In this document: piece after piece, positions 22,039-32,300 of the stretch
Numbering within the stretch: position 1 is the stretch's first letter
Layout of the letters: each line of letters opens with the position of its first letter
NCBI GenBank assembly: GCA_021827485.1
Contig: JAKAVM010000030.1
Coordinates: 1 to 37,157, forward strand
Length of the DNA: 37,157 nt
Origin: Actinomycetes bacterium
GTDB lineage: Bacteria > Actinomycetota > Acidimicrobiia > Acidimicrobiales > JAKAVM01
Direction of reading: 5' to 3'
Made by a program: the position numbers and the translations under genes
Notes under the pieces: model-generated
The model's input: the letters and a program-made list of their open reading frames with translations, nothing else
What the model was told of the DNA's origin: nothing
Database searches by the model: none

Positions 22039-23823
22039 ATGAAAATAAGGACCTTATCTAGCAAGCCTTGGCATTTTCGAGCTTCATTCACATTGTTTGT
22101 GGTTGCGGTAAGCCTTGTGGCAACAAGCTGTTCGCATACTGCAACAAACAGTTCGTCGAGTGGCTCGACAAATACTAATAACAACGAGAAGATCAACCCT
22201 GCAAAGTATGAAGTAAACCACAACCCACTTATCATAAGAACTGTCAACGGGCCGGTAAGAGGCATGGAGTCAGGAAATGTTAGGCAGTTCCTTGGCATCC
22301 CTTATGCACAACCTCCCGTAGGAAATTTACGATTCAGGGCACCGCAACCAGTTCAAAGTTGGAGTACCACCTTGAACGCAACCAGCCCCCCTAGCCAATG
22401 CCCGCAGATACTACCTGTTGTAAATATCATTGTTGGGTCTGAAAATTGCTTAGATGTTAACGTTTTTTCACCCAGTCATGTTACAAAAAGCCCAAAGGCA
22501 GTTATGGTTTGGTTTTATGGTGGGGGATTTACAGTTGGTGGCTCAATGGATGATAATCCTACAACGATAGTCTCCAAAAAGGGCATTGTAGCCGTTACAT
22601 TCAATTATCGACTGGGACCGTTTGGATTCTTAGCACTACCTCAACTAGCTGCGCTTGACCCATATAAGTCAAGCGGAGATCAAGGATTAGAAGATCAGTT
22701 AGCTGCTCTAAAGTGGGTTCATGCCAATATTGCCAGGTTTGGTGGAAACCCTAACAATGTAACAATTTTTGGTGAATCGGCAGGCGGAATGAGCGTATGT
22801 GCCCAGCTGGCAACGCCACTATCAAATGGGCTTTTTGAAAAGGCAATTACGGAAAGTGGACCATGTAATCTTCCAGCTCCTAGCCTAGCTCAAGCCCAGG
22901 CCCAAGGATTGCGATACTTGCATGCACTTGGTTGCAATGTTGCTTCTGACTACCTTGCCTGTTTGGATGCCAAACCAGTTGATCAACTTCTCAAGACAAT
23001 GCCTCCTGATCCGACATTTGTTTTCAATAGGTCAGTGAACTGGTTTCCAACGGCAGACGGACACTTCTTGCCATCTAATACCCTTAAAGCATTTGAAGAA
23101 GGAAACTATAAACACATTCCTATCATTGTTGGTGCAAATAAGAACGAAGGGACCCTTTTTGTTTATCTCGCATATGATGCCCAGGGCCGGGCGCTAGCTC
23201 CCAGCCAATGGGCCGAGGAGCTAAATGCATATTTTGGGCCGACTCTTGGCGCTCAGGTAGCAAAGACATATCCCCTGTCTAAGTATCCCAATCCTGAGTT
23301 TGCCTTTGGACAGGCTTTGGGAGATGCAATTCTTGCCTGCCCTGCAGTTGAAAGCGCTGCTGGCGCCTCAAAGTATCAGCCAGTATATGAGTATGAGTTT
23401 TCTAATCAAAGCAATCCGTTTGTGCTTGCGAAACCAAATGACTATTTAGGGGCATTCCACTCATCGGAGCTTCCCTATGTATTTGGATCTTCAGTTGAGT
23501 CAAGCGGTGCTATTACTTTCAGTGCTCAACAGAGCCAACTTTCAAATGACATGATGAATGCCTGGGTTCACTTTGCGCAAACTGGTAATCCCTCGACAGC
23601 TAGTCTTCACTGGCCTCGACTAACCAAATATGGCGGAGCATTTATGAACTTTCTGACGCCGAAGCCAATCGTGAGCAAGGCTATGAAATCTGCTGATTGC
23701 GCTTTTTGGAAAACTTCAAAGTGGACAGTAGCAGATGTTGGTAACTACGGCTTGGCATCGCCCGGCCCAACTAACTCTGTTCCGCTCGGGTTCTTAGGTG
23801 CTGATGGACTTGCCGTTCCCTAA
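22039..23823 (+). CDS. secreted carboxylesterase/lipase (type B) lipoprotein
   Basis: 594 residues from the ATG at 22039; an earlier start at 22006 would add 11 residues before the signal peptide. The lipobox is LVATSC, with Cys31. A Ser/Asn/Thr-rich linker follows. The type-B carboxylesterase fold shows FLGIPYAQPPVGNLRFRAP, SENCLDVNVFSP, the oxyanion loop WFYGGGFTVGG, nucleophile Ser247 in GESAGG, the acid Glu in ANKNEGTLF and His in GAFHSSELPYVFG. All catalytic residues are present. It should hydrolyse carboxylic esters outside the cell. It is divergent from the GH5 lipoprotein. Confidence 0.93.
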   Translation: MKIRTLSSKPWHFRASFTLFVVAVSLVATSCSHTATNSSSSGSTNTNNNEKINPAKYEVNHNPLIIRTVNGPVRGMESGNVRQFLGIPYAQPPVGNLRFRAPQPVQSWSTTLNATSPPSQCPQILPVVNIIVGSENCLDVNVFSPSHVTKSPKAVMVWFYGGGFTVGGSMDDNPTTIVSKKGIVAVTFNYRLGPFGFLALPQLAALDPYKSSGDQGLEDQLAALKWVHANIARFGGNPNNVTIFGESAGGMSVCAQLATPLSNGLFEKAITESGPCNLPAPSLAQAQAQGLRYLHALGCNVASDYLACLDAKPVDQLLKTMPPDPTFVFNRSVNWFPTADGHFLPSNTLKAFEEGNYKHIPIIVGANKNEGTLFVYLAYDAQGRALAPSQWAEELNAYFGPTLGAQVAKTYPLSKYPNPEFAFGQALGDAILACPAVESAAGASKYQPVYEYEFSNQSNPFVLAKPNDYLGAFHSSELPYVFGSSVESSGAITFSAQQSQLSNDMMNAWVHFAQTGNPSTASLHWPRLTKYGGAFMNFLTPKPIVSKAMKSADCAFWKTSKWTVADVGNYGLASPGPTNSVPLGFLGADGLAVP

Positions 23824-23832
23824 AAAGAATGG

Positions 23833-24729
23833 CTAATCGGGCCAGTACTCCAGAACTTTAGTTACGACTTCGAGTGCAGCACCCATTCCACCTAGGTGGC
23901 TTTCTCCCGACCTAACAATAAGCTCGCAGTTGGGGATCTGTTTTATGGTTTCCAAGGCTTGGGCTATTGGAACGATAGTGTCTGAATCACCATGCCACCA
24001 CCGAACTGGAGCTTTGACATCGCAGAGCGAGAATCCCCAATCGCGGGTAAATAAAATGAGGTCATCAATTGGCGCCCTCAGTCCCGACTTGGAGGCTAGT
24101 AATAGATCATCCAAGAACATCTCTTTAATCTCAGGTTGCTCAAAGACCTTGCGATCACCCTCCGGAGAAAGTCTCGCATAGAGATCAAATCCAGGCGAGG
24201 CCAACGGCCTTAGTGACCATGCGACCGTAGTCATAAGGCCGCTAAGAGGCAACTCTAAGATTCTGATAGCTCTAGCCAACTTTACGGCAATTGAAATTGG
24301 ACCACCAGATACCGCATTGGTACCTCTTGTCGGTCCTACGCCACCCAATATTCCAACCGAGACCACTTCTTGCTTTTTTAAACCACTAGCAGCAGCCAAC
24401 GTATATGGCCCACCACCAGATAAGCCAATGATTGAGAGCTTATCTACCTTCAAGAACTCAAGTGCCAATGACAAATCTTCACAGAAATCAAAAACACAAT
24501 CATAAAGACGTGGACTCGACCAACCAATTCCCGGTCTCTCGATTCCAATTATACGGGCACCAAGCTCTTGAGCTAGCAATCGGGCTGCTTGAGGCACTTG
24601 TCTGCGCCCACCAGGGGTACCGTGTAGCCATACTATGGGCTTGCCGTCCATAGGCCCAAATTCACTATATCCAAGGACTCTACCATCTCTAACTGGCGCT
24701 TTTCCTTCGGTTCTAGGGGGAGTAATCAT
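23833..24729 (-). CDS. alpha/beta hydrolase
   Basis: 298 residues without a signal peptide. The oxyanion motif is WLHGTPGGRR (35-42), and nucleophile Ser104 lies in the elbow GLSGGGPYT. The acid Asp is probably in WHGDSDTIVP, and the His in RSGESHLGGMG near the C-terminus. The family acts on esters, epoxides, lactones or similar bonds; the substrate is unknown. It is divergent from a TetR regulator 84 bases away, so that regulator probably controls it. It converges with the esterase gene at its 3' end, with only 9 bases between. Confidence 0.88.
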   Translation of the reverse strand: MITPPRTEGKAPVRDGRVLGYSEFGPMDGKPIVWLHGTPGGRRQVPQAARLLAQELGARIIGIERPGIGWSSPRLYDCVFDFCEDLSLALEFLKVDKLSIIGLSGGGPYTLAAASGLKKQEVVSVGILGGVGPTRGTNAVSGGPISIAVKLARAIRILELPLSGLMTTVAWSLRPLASPGFDLYARLSPEGDRKVFEQPEIKEMFLDDLLLASKSGLRAPIDDLILFTRDWGFSLCDVKAPVRWWHGDSDTIVPIAQALETIKQIPNCELIVRSGESHLGGMGAALEVVTKVLEYWPD

Positions 24730-24813
24730 GTTATGTCTGTCACCTCAAGCTAATTTATCTTTATAACTACAAAGTTACTCAATGAGCGCGTAGAACGTAT
24801 AAATTGTACAAAG

Positions 24814-25428
24814 ATGTTTTCAAGATTCGTTGGTCGTTCTGGTGCTAAGGCTATAAGTACGAAGGAATTAATTCTTCAAAGTGCTGTAGAGATAATTGTA
24901 GAGAGCGGGTTTTCCACTTTCAGCGCCGCTTCGGTCGCAAGACGAGCTGGTTTGAGCACTGGCGCGCTTTTTGCAAACTTCAAAAACAGAGCCGAACTTG
25001 TTGGAGAGATGTGCCGTTATCTTTTTGACAAGTTGGAGAAGGAGTTTGTAAATGTTGGTATAGATACGGAGAGTTCGCCAGAAGAGAAAGTTGAGTTGCT
25101 GATTGATGCGGTATTTTCCATTTATTCAGATGAAAGAATGAAGTCAGCACTTGAACTATATGGTGCTTGTCGCACTGATAACGAACTGCGCAAGATACTT
25201 GCTTCGATCAACAATGAACGAAGTCCGCACCACGTAGCACTTGCCGAGGCAATTATTGGTGCACCTCAGATAACTTCCGAGCAAATCGAAGAGTTTGTGC
25301 ATTTAGTCATATTTGCTGTCCAGGGCATGGCACTTGATTTTCTAGCTGGTGCAAATCCGCGCGTTGAGGAAATGCTTCATAACTATCTGGTGAGACTTGG
25401 AAGAGAGATAGTTAGATCAACGCCGTAA
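24814..25428 (+). CDS. TetR/AcrR-family transcriptional regulator
   Basis: 204 residues. The N-terminal HTH is TKELILQSAVEIIVESGFST, then SVARRAGLSTGALFANFKNR, the standard TetR domain (residues 17-63). The C-terminal helical part (about 70-204) would bind a ligand and dimerise. No ribosome site precedes the ATG, and the sequence upstream is AT-rich, so the transcript may be leaderless. It is divergent from the alpha/beta hydrolase, its likely target. Its end overlaps the coding-looking leader of the next gene. Confidence 0.9.
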   Translation: MFSRFVGRSGAKAISTKELILQSAVEIIVESGFSTFSAASVARRAGLSTGALFANFKNRAELVGEMCRYLFDKLEKEFVNVGIDTESSPEEKVELLIDAVFSIYSDERMKSALELYGACRTDNELRKILASINNERSPHHVALAEAIIGAPQITSEQIEEFVHLVIFAVQGMALDFLAGANPRVEEMLHNYLVRLGREIVRSTP

Positions 25429-25481
25429 TCCGAGATAAGTTTCCTTGTATTGTTGTAAGTCTCGCCATTGTCGCGGCTTTT

Positions 25482-27104
25482 TTGTCTTCATGCTCCTCTT
25501 CGAAATCGTTTCCCCCAACGCACAAGCTCCGGGCTCCGTTTGCACTGTATTCTGTGGCTTGTCCGACGTCTCAAGATTGTATAGCAGTTGGGGAAGATGG
25601 CCTCGCCGAAGTCTCAAATAACTCAGGGCTTAGCTGGTACGCCGAAGCTACTGGAACCAACAAGAGACTTTTGGGAATATCATGTGTATCTTCTTCTGCG
25701 TGTATTGCGGTAGGAGATAAAGGAATCATAATAAGGACGGCAGATGATGGGATCACATGGCAGCGTGTACGTAGTGGCACATCTGAAGGCCTAACAGGAA
25801 TTTCTTGTGCTAATTCTACAACTTGCATAATTAGCGGTCAGCTCGGTTCAATTTTTCGTTCAATAGATGCGGGAGCCTCCTGGAAACTTGAGGAGAGCTT
25901 CGAAGCTGAACTTACATCGGTTTCTTGCTTTAGGGTACTATGTGCAGCTCTTTCACTTCGGGTTAGTCTAGACTCCCCGGCCCAGGCCTTTGTTTCAAAT
26001 GATTCAGGTTCAAGCTGGCTAGGGGAATCTTTATCTCAAGATGTCAATTTTTATGGAGTATCGTGTTACAATAAACATTCTTGTTATGCAGTAGGTGATC
26101 AAGGGACGTTTGAGCGAACGACTGACTATGGATACATATGGCATCAAGTTACGGTGAATGACTTCGGAACGATCAATTCAATTTCATGTGCGAGTAGCTC
26201 TCGGTGCGTTGCTGGAGGACAGTTTGGACAGATGTTCTACACTGAGCATAATACTTGGAAGCCTTTGAATATTGGGGTGGGTAGCAGTTCGCATCAAACA
26301 ATTGAGTCAATAGATTGTAGGGGACTAACTCTATGTCTTGCCGTCGGTGACCAAGGTACTATTTCGAGATCAAGCAAATGGACAAGTGCTTGGAGGACCG
26401 TGCATCTGTCGCTTGCTTCGGGCTTTTCCAGGGTCTTGCTTGTTGGAGACTCAGTTGCCCAAACTTTTGGAACTGAACTGCCTCCGCTTGCCCAACCATT
26501 TCATCTCTATTTTGAAGACGAAGGTATATTGGGGTGCGGGATAGCCCAAGGTGAACCAGTTGAAGCAGCCGGAGTGGTCTATAAAGCGGTTGCTTCACCG
26601 TGTAACGGACAACCTGGCACACCCCAATGGCCAGCGTACTGGACCCAATACATAACCCAACTGCATCCCAAAGTCGCAATTTTACTGGCGGGCTTCTGGG
26701 AAGTTACCAATAGAATGTTTGACGGGGTGTGGTCAAATATTTCTCAACCGAACTATCAAGCCTATATTCTGGGCCAGATACAGTTGGCGGTAAAGGTTCT
26801 ATCGCAGGACAATACTAAAGTTGTGTTATTGACCTCACCATACTTTGATACTGGAAATTACCCGGAAGACAATCCGACTCGGGTTGATATCTATAACTCG
26901 CTTCTTGAACAAGTTGCTAAGCAATATCCAACTCAAGTTTCTGTATTTGACCTAAATCAGTATATTGATCCAGGTGGAAAGTACACCAGCACGATAGATG
27001 GTATTCAGATTCGCCAAAATGACGGGGAGCACTTCACGACGCAAGGGAGTAAATTTATTGCTAAGTGGCTCCTTCCCCAAATTCAACATCTTGTAAGCCC
27101 TTAG
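25482..27104 (+). CDS. lipoprotein: YCF48/BNR-like beta-propeller fused to SGNH hydrolase
   Basis: 540 residues counted from the TTG at 25482. Upstream, the same frame is open back to 25416 and encodes a good lipoprotein signal (CIVVSLAIVAAFLSSC), so the real start lies upstream, yet no ATG, GTG or TTG is found there. Residues about 20-310 are six or more repeats of the type SCxSxxxCIAVGDxG then SxDxGxxW, with paired cysteines, forming a beta-propeller. Residues about 315-540 are an SGNH hydrolase: nucleophile motif VLLVGDSVAQTFG, GCGI, LLAGFWEV, and the catalytic Asp/His in NDGEHFTTQG. The paralogue at 29397-32408 has the same C-terminal part. The likely role is an extracellular esterase, possibly acetyl-removing, on surface polymers. 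Confidence 0.8.
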   Translation: MSSCSSSKSFPPTHKLRAPFALYSVACPTSQDCIAVGEDGLAEVSNNSGLSWYAEATGTNKRLLGISCVSSSACIAVGDKGIIIRTADDGITWQRVRSGTSEGLTGISCANSTTCIISGQLGSIFRSIDAGASWKLEESFEAELTSVSCFRVLCAALSLRVSLDSPAQAFVSNDSGSSWLGESLSQDVNFYGVSCYNKHSCYAVGDQGTFERTTDYGYIWHQVTVNDFGTINSISCASSSRCVAGGQFGQMFYTEHNTWKPLNIGVGSSSHQTIESIDCRGLTLCLAVGDQGTISRSSKWTSAWRTVHLSLASGFSRVLLVGDSVAQTFGTELPPLAQPFHLYFEDEGILGCGIAQGEPVEAAGVVYKAVASPCNGQPGTPQWPAYWTQYITQLHPKVAILLAGFWEVTNRMFDGVWSNISQPNYQAYILGQIQLAVKVLSQDNTKVVLLTSPYFDTGNYPEDNPTRVDIYNSLLEQVAKQYPTQVSVFDLNQYIDPGGKYTSTIDGIQIRQNDGEHFTTQGSKFIAKWLLPQIQHLVSP

Positions 27105-27129
27105 AAGCCGAGCATTGAAGGGACTGGCG

Positions 27130-27176
27130 GGTGCCGAGTTGTGTGGGGTGCCGAGTTGTGTGGGGTGCCGAGTTGT
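27130..27176. repeat. 17-bp tandem repeat, 2.8 copies
   Basis: The unit ggtgccgagttgtgtgg is repeated from 27130 to 27163, followed by a partial copy to 27176. It lies between the ends of two convergent genes and touches the flavodoxin stop codon. No hairpin of terminator type is seen. Confidence 0.9.
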
Positions 27177-27643
27177 TAATAAAGATCATAATCAAGCCCT
27201 GCACAAATTGTTGCGCCAAGTTCAAAGCATTGCTGGCTAGACTCAATACTAATTGGTCCGATTACTTTTACTGGAGCGAATACTTCTTTCCATTCAAGGC
27301 CTCCAATAATCTTATGAAGGCTCAATAAACCTGCGTCTATATCGGTGTCACCTTTTACAAATAGACCGTAAGGTTTTCCTTTGGTGTGGTCGATGCACTC
27401 ATAAAAAATACGTTCTAAGAAATCCTTCATCAATCCAGACATGTAGCCGAAGTTGATAGGAGTGCCTAAGATGATAGCCGACGAATCAATTACTTGAGCG
27501 CTAGTTACTTTGGAGACTTCTAGTACTTGTAGCTCAACGCTTTTTGACTCAATACTCTGGGCCCCGGCTGCAACGTTATCGCAGAGGGTTCTAGTGCTGC
27601 CCGAGCGTGAATGATAAGCAACTAGTAACTTTTTGGAACTCAA
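27176..27643 (-). CDS. flavodoxin-like protein
   Basis: 155 residues, the usual size for short-chain flavodoxins. The FMN phosphate loop is VAYHSRSGSTRTL (about 8-20). AIILGTPINFGYMSG and LFVKGDTDIDAG form the second and third flavin loops. The family carries out electron transfer or FMN-dependent quinone/NAD(P)H reduction. No iron-sulfur or membrane part is present. Upstream lies a 36-bp tandem repeat, and then the MpaB-like gene on the same strand, so the two could be co-transcribed. Confidence 0.85.
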   Translation of the reverse strand: MSSKKLLVAYHSRSGSTRTLCDNVAAGAQSIESKSVELQVLEVSKVTSAQVIDSSAIILGTPINFGYMSGLMKDFLERIFYECIDHTKGKPYGLFVKGDTDIDAGLLSLHKIIGGLEWKEVFAPVKVIGPISIESSQQCFELGATICAGLDYDLY

Positions 27644-27644
27644 A

Positions 27645-27726
27645 GTGTGCTAAGGGTTCCGGGTATCTAATATAACCATGGTGTGCTAAGGGTTCCGGGT
27701 ATCTAATATAACCATGGTGTGCTAAG
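27645..27726. repeat. 36-bp tandem repeat, 2.3 copies
   Basis: The unit beginning gtgtgctaagggttccgggt and ending in aaccatg occurs at 27645-27680 and 27681-27716, identical in both copies. A third, diverged partial copy begins at 27717 and runs into the stop of the MpaB-like gene. The array lies between two same-strand genes. Confidence 0.92.
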
Positions 27727-28660
27727 CGGCCCGAGTACCTAGCGGAGATAGAGCGCGACTGCGAGAGATCTCTAAGACATCCGATTCCCCCAGAGCCCAT
27801 CTGAGTAATGTCGCAACAGCTCGCATTGCGCTATCTACCGCTAGTCCTTCCAACTCTCCCGGTTCTCGGATTCGACCCAGTTCGCGTGCCCAGCGTGGCA
27901 GTACACCAATTGCGGCTTGAACTATCAAGGCTCGAAGGCCCTCCTCAACTCCGGTGGAATTGGAAGTGTTGATTATGTAGCTAATTCCATCTACTGACTG
28001 TTCTGTCAATCCCAGCTCAGAACGTATGCTTCGAAAGTACTGCAAGACTTGAGAGTAAGTAGTTGGGATCTCCGTTGCTCCAAGTTTCCGTGCGACAACT
28101 GACATTTCGTTAAAGTAGCTATCACACTCTCTTGGCGAGAGGTAACTTGGGCCAAAGCGCCGATAGGCTCGTAGGAAACACGAAGTTTCTGCCACATGGA
28201 CCCAAGTCAAGAGCTTGGGATCATTGGCTGAGTAGCTCTGACCAGTGGGAGCAACACCTTTTACCCGCTGGTGTATTGTTTTTACAGTCTCTATTGAGCG
28301 ATCAGCAATGTCACTTGCGGCAAACGTTGTTGTACCAACAAAAAGAGCAGTTCGTTGTAGTCGCCCGAGCGGGTCTTCACGAAAGTTAGAGTGATCCGCT
28401 ACCCCGGCCATAGCTAGAGGATGTAACGTCTGTAACAGTAGCGAGCTTATTCCACCAACCAACATAGACGGCAGGTCTGAATGAATTTTCCACGTTACGC
28501 TCTTAGGGCCGAAATAACCTGGATCACCAGCCGGATTGCCAAATAACTCGTTGATATCCTCCGCCCCTTGCAAAGTGGAACGCAGATTAGTTTGAATTGT
28601 GCGCTTGAACTTCTCAACTGAACTTGGATAGAGGAACTCTGCAGGTAGTTTGAATGTCAT
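27722..28660 (-). CDS. MpaB-family oxygenase (DUF2236)
   Basis: 312 residues. The N-terminal signature GPKSVTWKIHSDLPSMLVGG, then LLLQTLHPLAMAGVADHSNF, with a His that binds haem in relatives, and LGRLQRTALFVGTTTFA, are typical of the MpaB/latex-clearing-protein (Lcp) superfamily. LLTWVHVAETSCFLRAYRRF supplies the second conserved His. Known members are haem-containing oxygenases or dehydrogenases; actinobacteria have many copies of unknown substrate. There is no signal peptide, so the protein is cytosolic. It lies upstream of the flavodoxin, a possible electron-transfer partner (inferred). Confidence 0.88.
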   Translation of the reverse strand: MTFKLPAEFLYPSSVEKFKRTIQTNLRSTLQGAEDINELFGNPAGDPGYFGPKSVTWKIHSDLPSMLVGGISSLLLQTLHPLAMAGVADHSNFREDPLGRLQRTALFVGTTTFAASDIADRSIETVKTIHQRVKGVAPTGQSYSANDPKLLTWVHVAETSCFLRAYRRFGPSYLSPRECDSYFNEMSVVARKLGATEIPTTYSQVLQYFRSIRSELGLTEQSVDGISYIINTSNSTGVEEGLRALIVQAAIGVLPRWARELGRIREPGELEGLAVDSAMRAVATLLRWALGESDVLEISRSRALSPLGTRAA

Positions 28661-28767
28661 TGGTTACTCCTCAAATTATCATATTCTGAAGGTGAAGAGT
28701 CTAGCAAAGGTCAGATATTTATCATCCTGCTTTATGATTGTTGCTCATCAGGTCCTAACATATTGAA

Positions 28768-29349
28768 GTGGCATCGGTCGACTCTAATAAACTTCCTAAA
28801 AGAGGGAATCTTCTAGTGGCAACGCCCAGGATGACTGATCCGAATTTTCGGCGCTCAGTGTTATTGCTGATTGATCACGGTGAGACTGGATCTCTTGGCC
28901 TGATTATCAACCGTCCAACCCCAATTAGTGTGATTGAAGTTATGCCTGAGCTGTCACGTGTAATTGTCGACCCACAAGTTGTATTCCAAGGGGGACCTGT
29001 TCAGCCAGAAGTAGTCCTAGCCATAGGGTCCATTGACTTGCATCAGCTTGGCGAGATTGGGGAAAGTATCAACTTGATTACTGATTCAATTGCTAGTTAC
29101 TCATTGGCATCAGATATTCAAGAGCTGTCCGATAGAGTTTCTCAGCTAAGAATTTTTTCTGGATATGCTGGTTGGCACCCCGGGCAACTAATTGATGAAA
29201 TTAGGGCAGGGGCCTGGTTTGTTGTCGAGGGGAATGATACGGATGTTCTGAGCGAGAACCCACAGGGAATGTGGAGTCACGTACTCAGACGTCAATCCTC
29301 TGATCTTGCAATGTTAGCGAACTATCCTGAAGAGCTATATTTGAATTAG
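28768..29349 (+). CDS. YqgE/AlgH family protein
   Basis: 193 residues from the GTG at 28768; the N-terminus MASVDSNKLPKRGNLLVATP fits the family. Motifs in order are MTDPNFRRSVLLLIDHGETG, LGLIINRPT, VVFQGGPVQPE, then FSGYAGWHPGQLIDEIRAGA, all diagnostic for YqgE (DUF179). The role of this family is not settled, though it is conserved in bacteria and often close to RuvX or pyrimidine genes; here it stands alone. Neighbouring genes run the other way. No ribosome site is obvious before the GTG. Confidence 0.93.
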   Translation: MASVDSNKLPKRGNLLVATPRMTDPNFRRSVLLLIDHGETGSLGLIINRPTPISVIEVMPELSRVIVDPQVVFQGGPVQPEVVLAIGSIDLHQLGEIGESINLITDSIASYSLASDIQELSDRVSQLRIFSGYAGWHPGQLIDEIRAGAWFVVEGNDTDVLSENPQGMWSHVLRRQSSDLAMLANYPEELYLN

Positions 29350-29396
29350 TGGTATTGGCGGGTCCGCCGTGGCCAAGTACGATAGGAATCCTCCGA

Positions 29397-32300
29397 TTAG
29401 GAATTAGGAGAAACTAGTTGCGAGATTGAGCTATAAAGCAATGGAGCTAACCATAGTCCAGCCCCTTGAGTTACGTGAACTCCATCTGGCCATCTAATCG
29501 TTTGATTATCGTTGGTCAAGGTATAGTGCCCACCCGGATCAAAGATTGCATTTAGATTTAGTACAAAAACCTTTCCAGGAAAGTATGAAGCAAGTTTGTA
29601 CTCAAGCGAGTTCATTAGATCAACCCTCATCGGACTGGTTTCAACGAACATGGAGTTGCTGGTCGGGTTTGGATCAGGGCCAAGATACGGCATGGTTAGG
29701 AGAATCACTTTTATGGGACCAAGAATTCTTGAAAGATCTGAGGATGCAAAATCAAAGTAACCATTGGATGAATTGATTAGTGGTTTGGATAATCGAGAAA
29801 ATTGTCCAGTTAGTGAAGTTGGGATTTGAGAAATCGGAATTCCTGAAGAGATCATGACTGCTTGGAGCAGTTCTTTTTGAAGCTGGCGGTCATAGCTATA
29901 TTCACCAATATGGCTCCACTTTCCATTTTCAACTCTATCTACTAACTCCCACCTGCCGATCAAGATTGCGCATACTTGTGGCGAGAAGTTAGATACGTTC
30001 TGGGCCCAAGTTAGCGGCCAGTTGTTGCATTCCAAAGGCTGAGGCTGTTGGTTGCCACTAACACGAAAAGGTCCACCTACGGAGATTCCGCAGCCAACTA
30101 TCGAACCGTTGAAGATATTGATGTTGAAAGGGTTTAGCCCAACACCGTTCAATCCCGAACTAGCTGTCGCTTCAACAAGACCTTCACCGAGGGTGTAGGC
30201 CAAGGAGTCACCAAGTAATAAGACTCTCGTTTCATTGCTGTTACTTGGTTGTGGAGTCGAGAGTGGAGGAATGCCAATTGTATTGGGAGGAGATAAATTA
30301 TTGATAGGAAATAAGAGCGGGCTAATCGGTAGTGTCATCCCCGGGTCGCGTTGCGTGCTTGTAGAACTTAGAGCCAGAGTCTTGATTCTGCGTGACCAGT
30401 GCTGAATTGGACCTCCAACCAGGGAACCATTTAGTTTTAGAGACCGTATAAGGCAGTTGCCACCATCGACTATCAGCAGTCGATGATTGTTAGTTATCGC
30501 TACAGAAGTTGGACTAAAAAAATCAGCTTTGAGGGGGGGTATTGTAGTTGAGTTCCAAGTCTGATTAAATCCAATGTTGCCGTTCCCAGCTAGCGTGTAG
30601 ATCCGCTGCGTTGATCTTTCAACAACTCTGATTCGCTGATTGTCTGTATCAGCAACGTAAATATTTCCTTTAGAGTCGAGAGTAATACCATAGGGAAATC
30701 CAAGCGATGCACTTAGGGCCGGTCCGCCATTTCCCGTAAAGCCAGCAGTACCATTTCCGACAACAGTGGAAATATCGCCCGTTGCAAGGCTTACCTTCCT
30801 AATCCTGTTATTATATCGATCGACAATATATAAATTGCCCTGCGGACCAACGGCCACCGAAGTAGGATCGCTTAGTGACGCATCTATCGCCGGTCCACCA
30901 TCGCCTGTAAAGCCAGTTGCCCCGTTGCCAGCAACCGTGCTTATGACCCCAGTCCTTAGGTCTACCTCTCTTATTCTCTGATTCCCAGAGTCTGCAATAT
31001 ATAAATTTCCGTTTCTACCAACGGCCACCGAAGTAGGATCGCTTAGTGACGCATCTATCGCCGGTCCGCCATCGCCCGTAAAGCCCGAGACTGCGTTGCC
31101 TGCAACCGTGGTAAAGGTTCCTGAAGGGCTCAAGGACTTCACAAGGTTGTTTCCAGTATCTGCGATGTACGCCATACCATTTGGTGCTAATACTACTGAT
31201 GATGGGGATGAAAGCTCACTTGGTTCTGAGGGGGCATATCTATAAGCGCCATTTCCAGCTATAACTCTAACAACTCCACTCTTTAGTATCTCGGCGACTC
31301 GGTTATTGTAAGTATCGGCGACAAAGATGTTGCCATTACGATCTTGTACCGCGGCTGATGGATCAGAGAAGGCACTTGGCGTGGAAGTTGTTGCTCCAAT
31401 TGTATTGACTGTCTTGATGATGCCCGTTGCCAAATTCACTGTACGGATTAGATTGTTGGTAGAGTCAGCAATTAGCAAGGTTGATTGGGAGGATGAAAGA
31501 GAAAGTTGCGTCGGGAAATTCAACCTAGCGTCAATAGCAGGTCCGCCATCTCCAGAGTATCCCGCTAGTCCATTCCCGGCGAATGAGGAGATGGTATCTG
31601 TGTGCAGATTGACTTCCAGTACAGTGGAAGAATCTGTATCAGATATATACATAATACCTTCAGATGAAACAGCGACACCTTGAGGGAAAGACAGGTGTGT
31701 CGAAAGTGCAGATATGGAGGCATTACGTGAAAGGCCTTGGACCGATCCGCCACCAGCTCCTAGCAAGGATGCTCCACTTGGAACTTGGGCCGATCCGCCA
31801 CCAGCCACGGTTGATATTATCTTGGTTCTTAGGTTAATCGCTCTTATGCGATTGTTGAAAGTGTCACAAATATAGAGAGTATCCCCACTGATAGCTAGAC
31901 CACTTGGATAGTAGAGTTCAGCTTTGTCGGCCGGTCCGCCATCGCCCGAAAATCCGGGTTGTCCGGTTCCCGCTAAGATCGAGATTCTATTATTTTTGCT
32001 GCTAATAACACGAACTTCATTGTTATTAGCATCGGCAATGTAGATATTTCCATTGGATCCAACTGCGACGCCAAGAGGATGGTTGAGTTCGCCATCAACG
32101 GCTGGTCCGTTATTGCCAAGGTGTCCAGCGATTGAGTTGCCAGCGATCCGCACTTCAGTACCATTGAAAAGGTTTATCTTCCAGATAATATTATTTGCGT
32201 AATCAGATTCGTATAAGAAACCGTGATGCAAGAAGAGTCCATCGGGTACTTGGCTCATGTTGGTTGCAACTACGCCAGAGTATAGGGGGGGATTTAGGAC

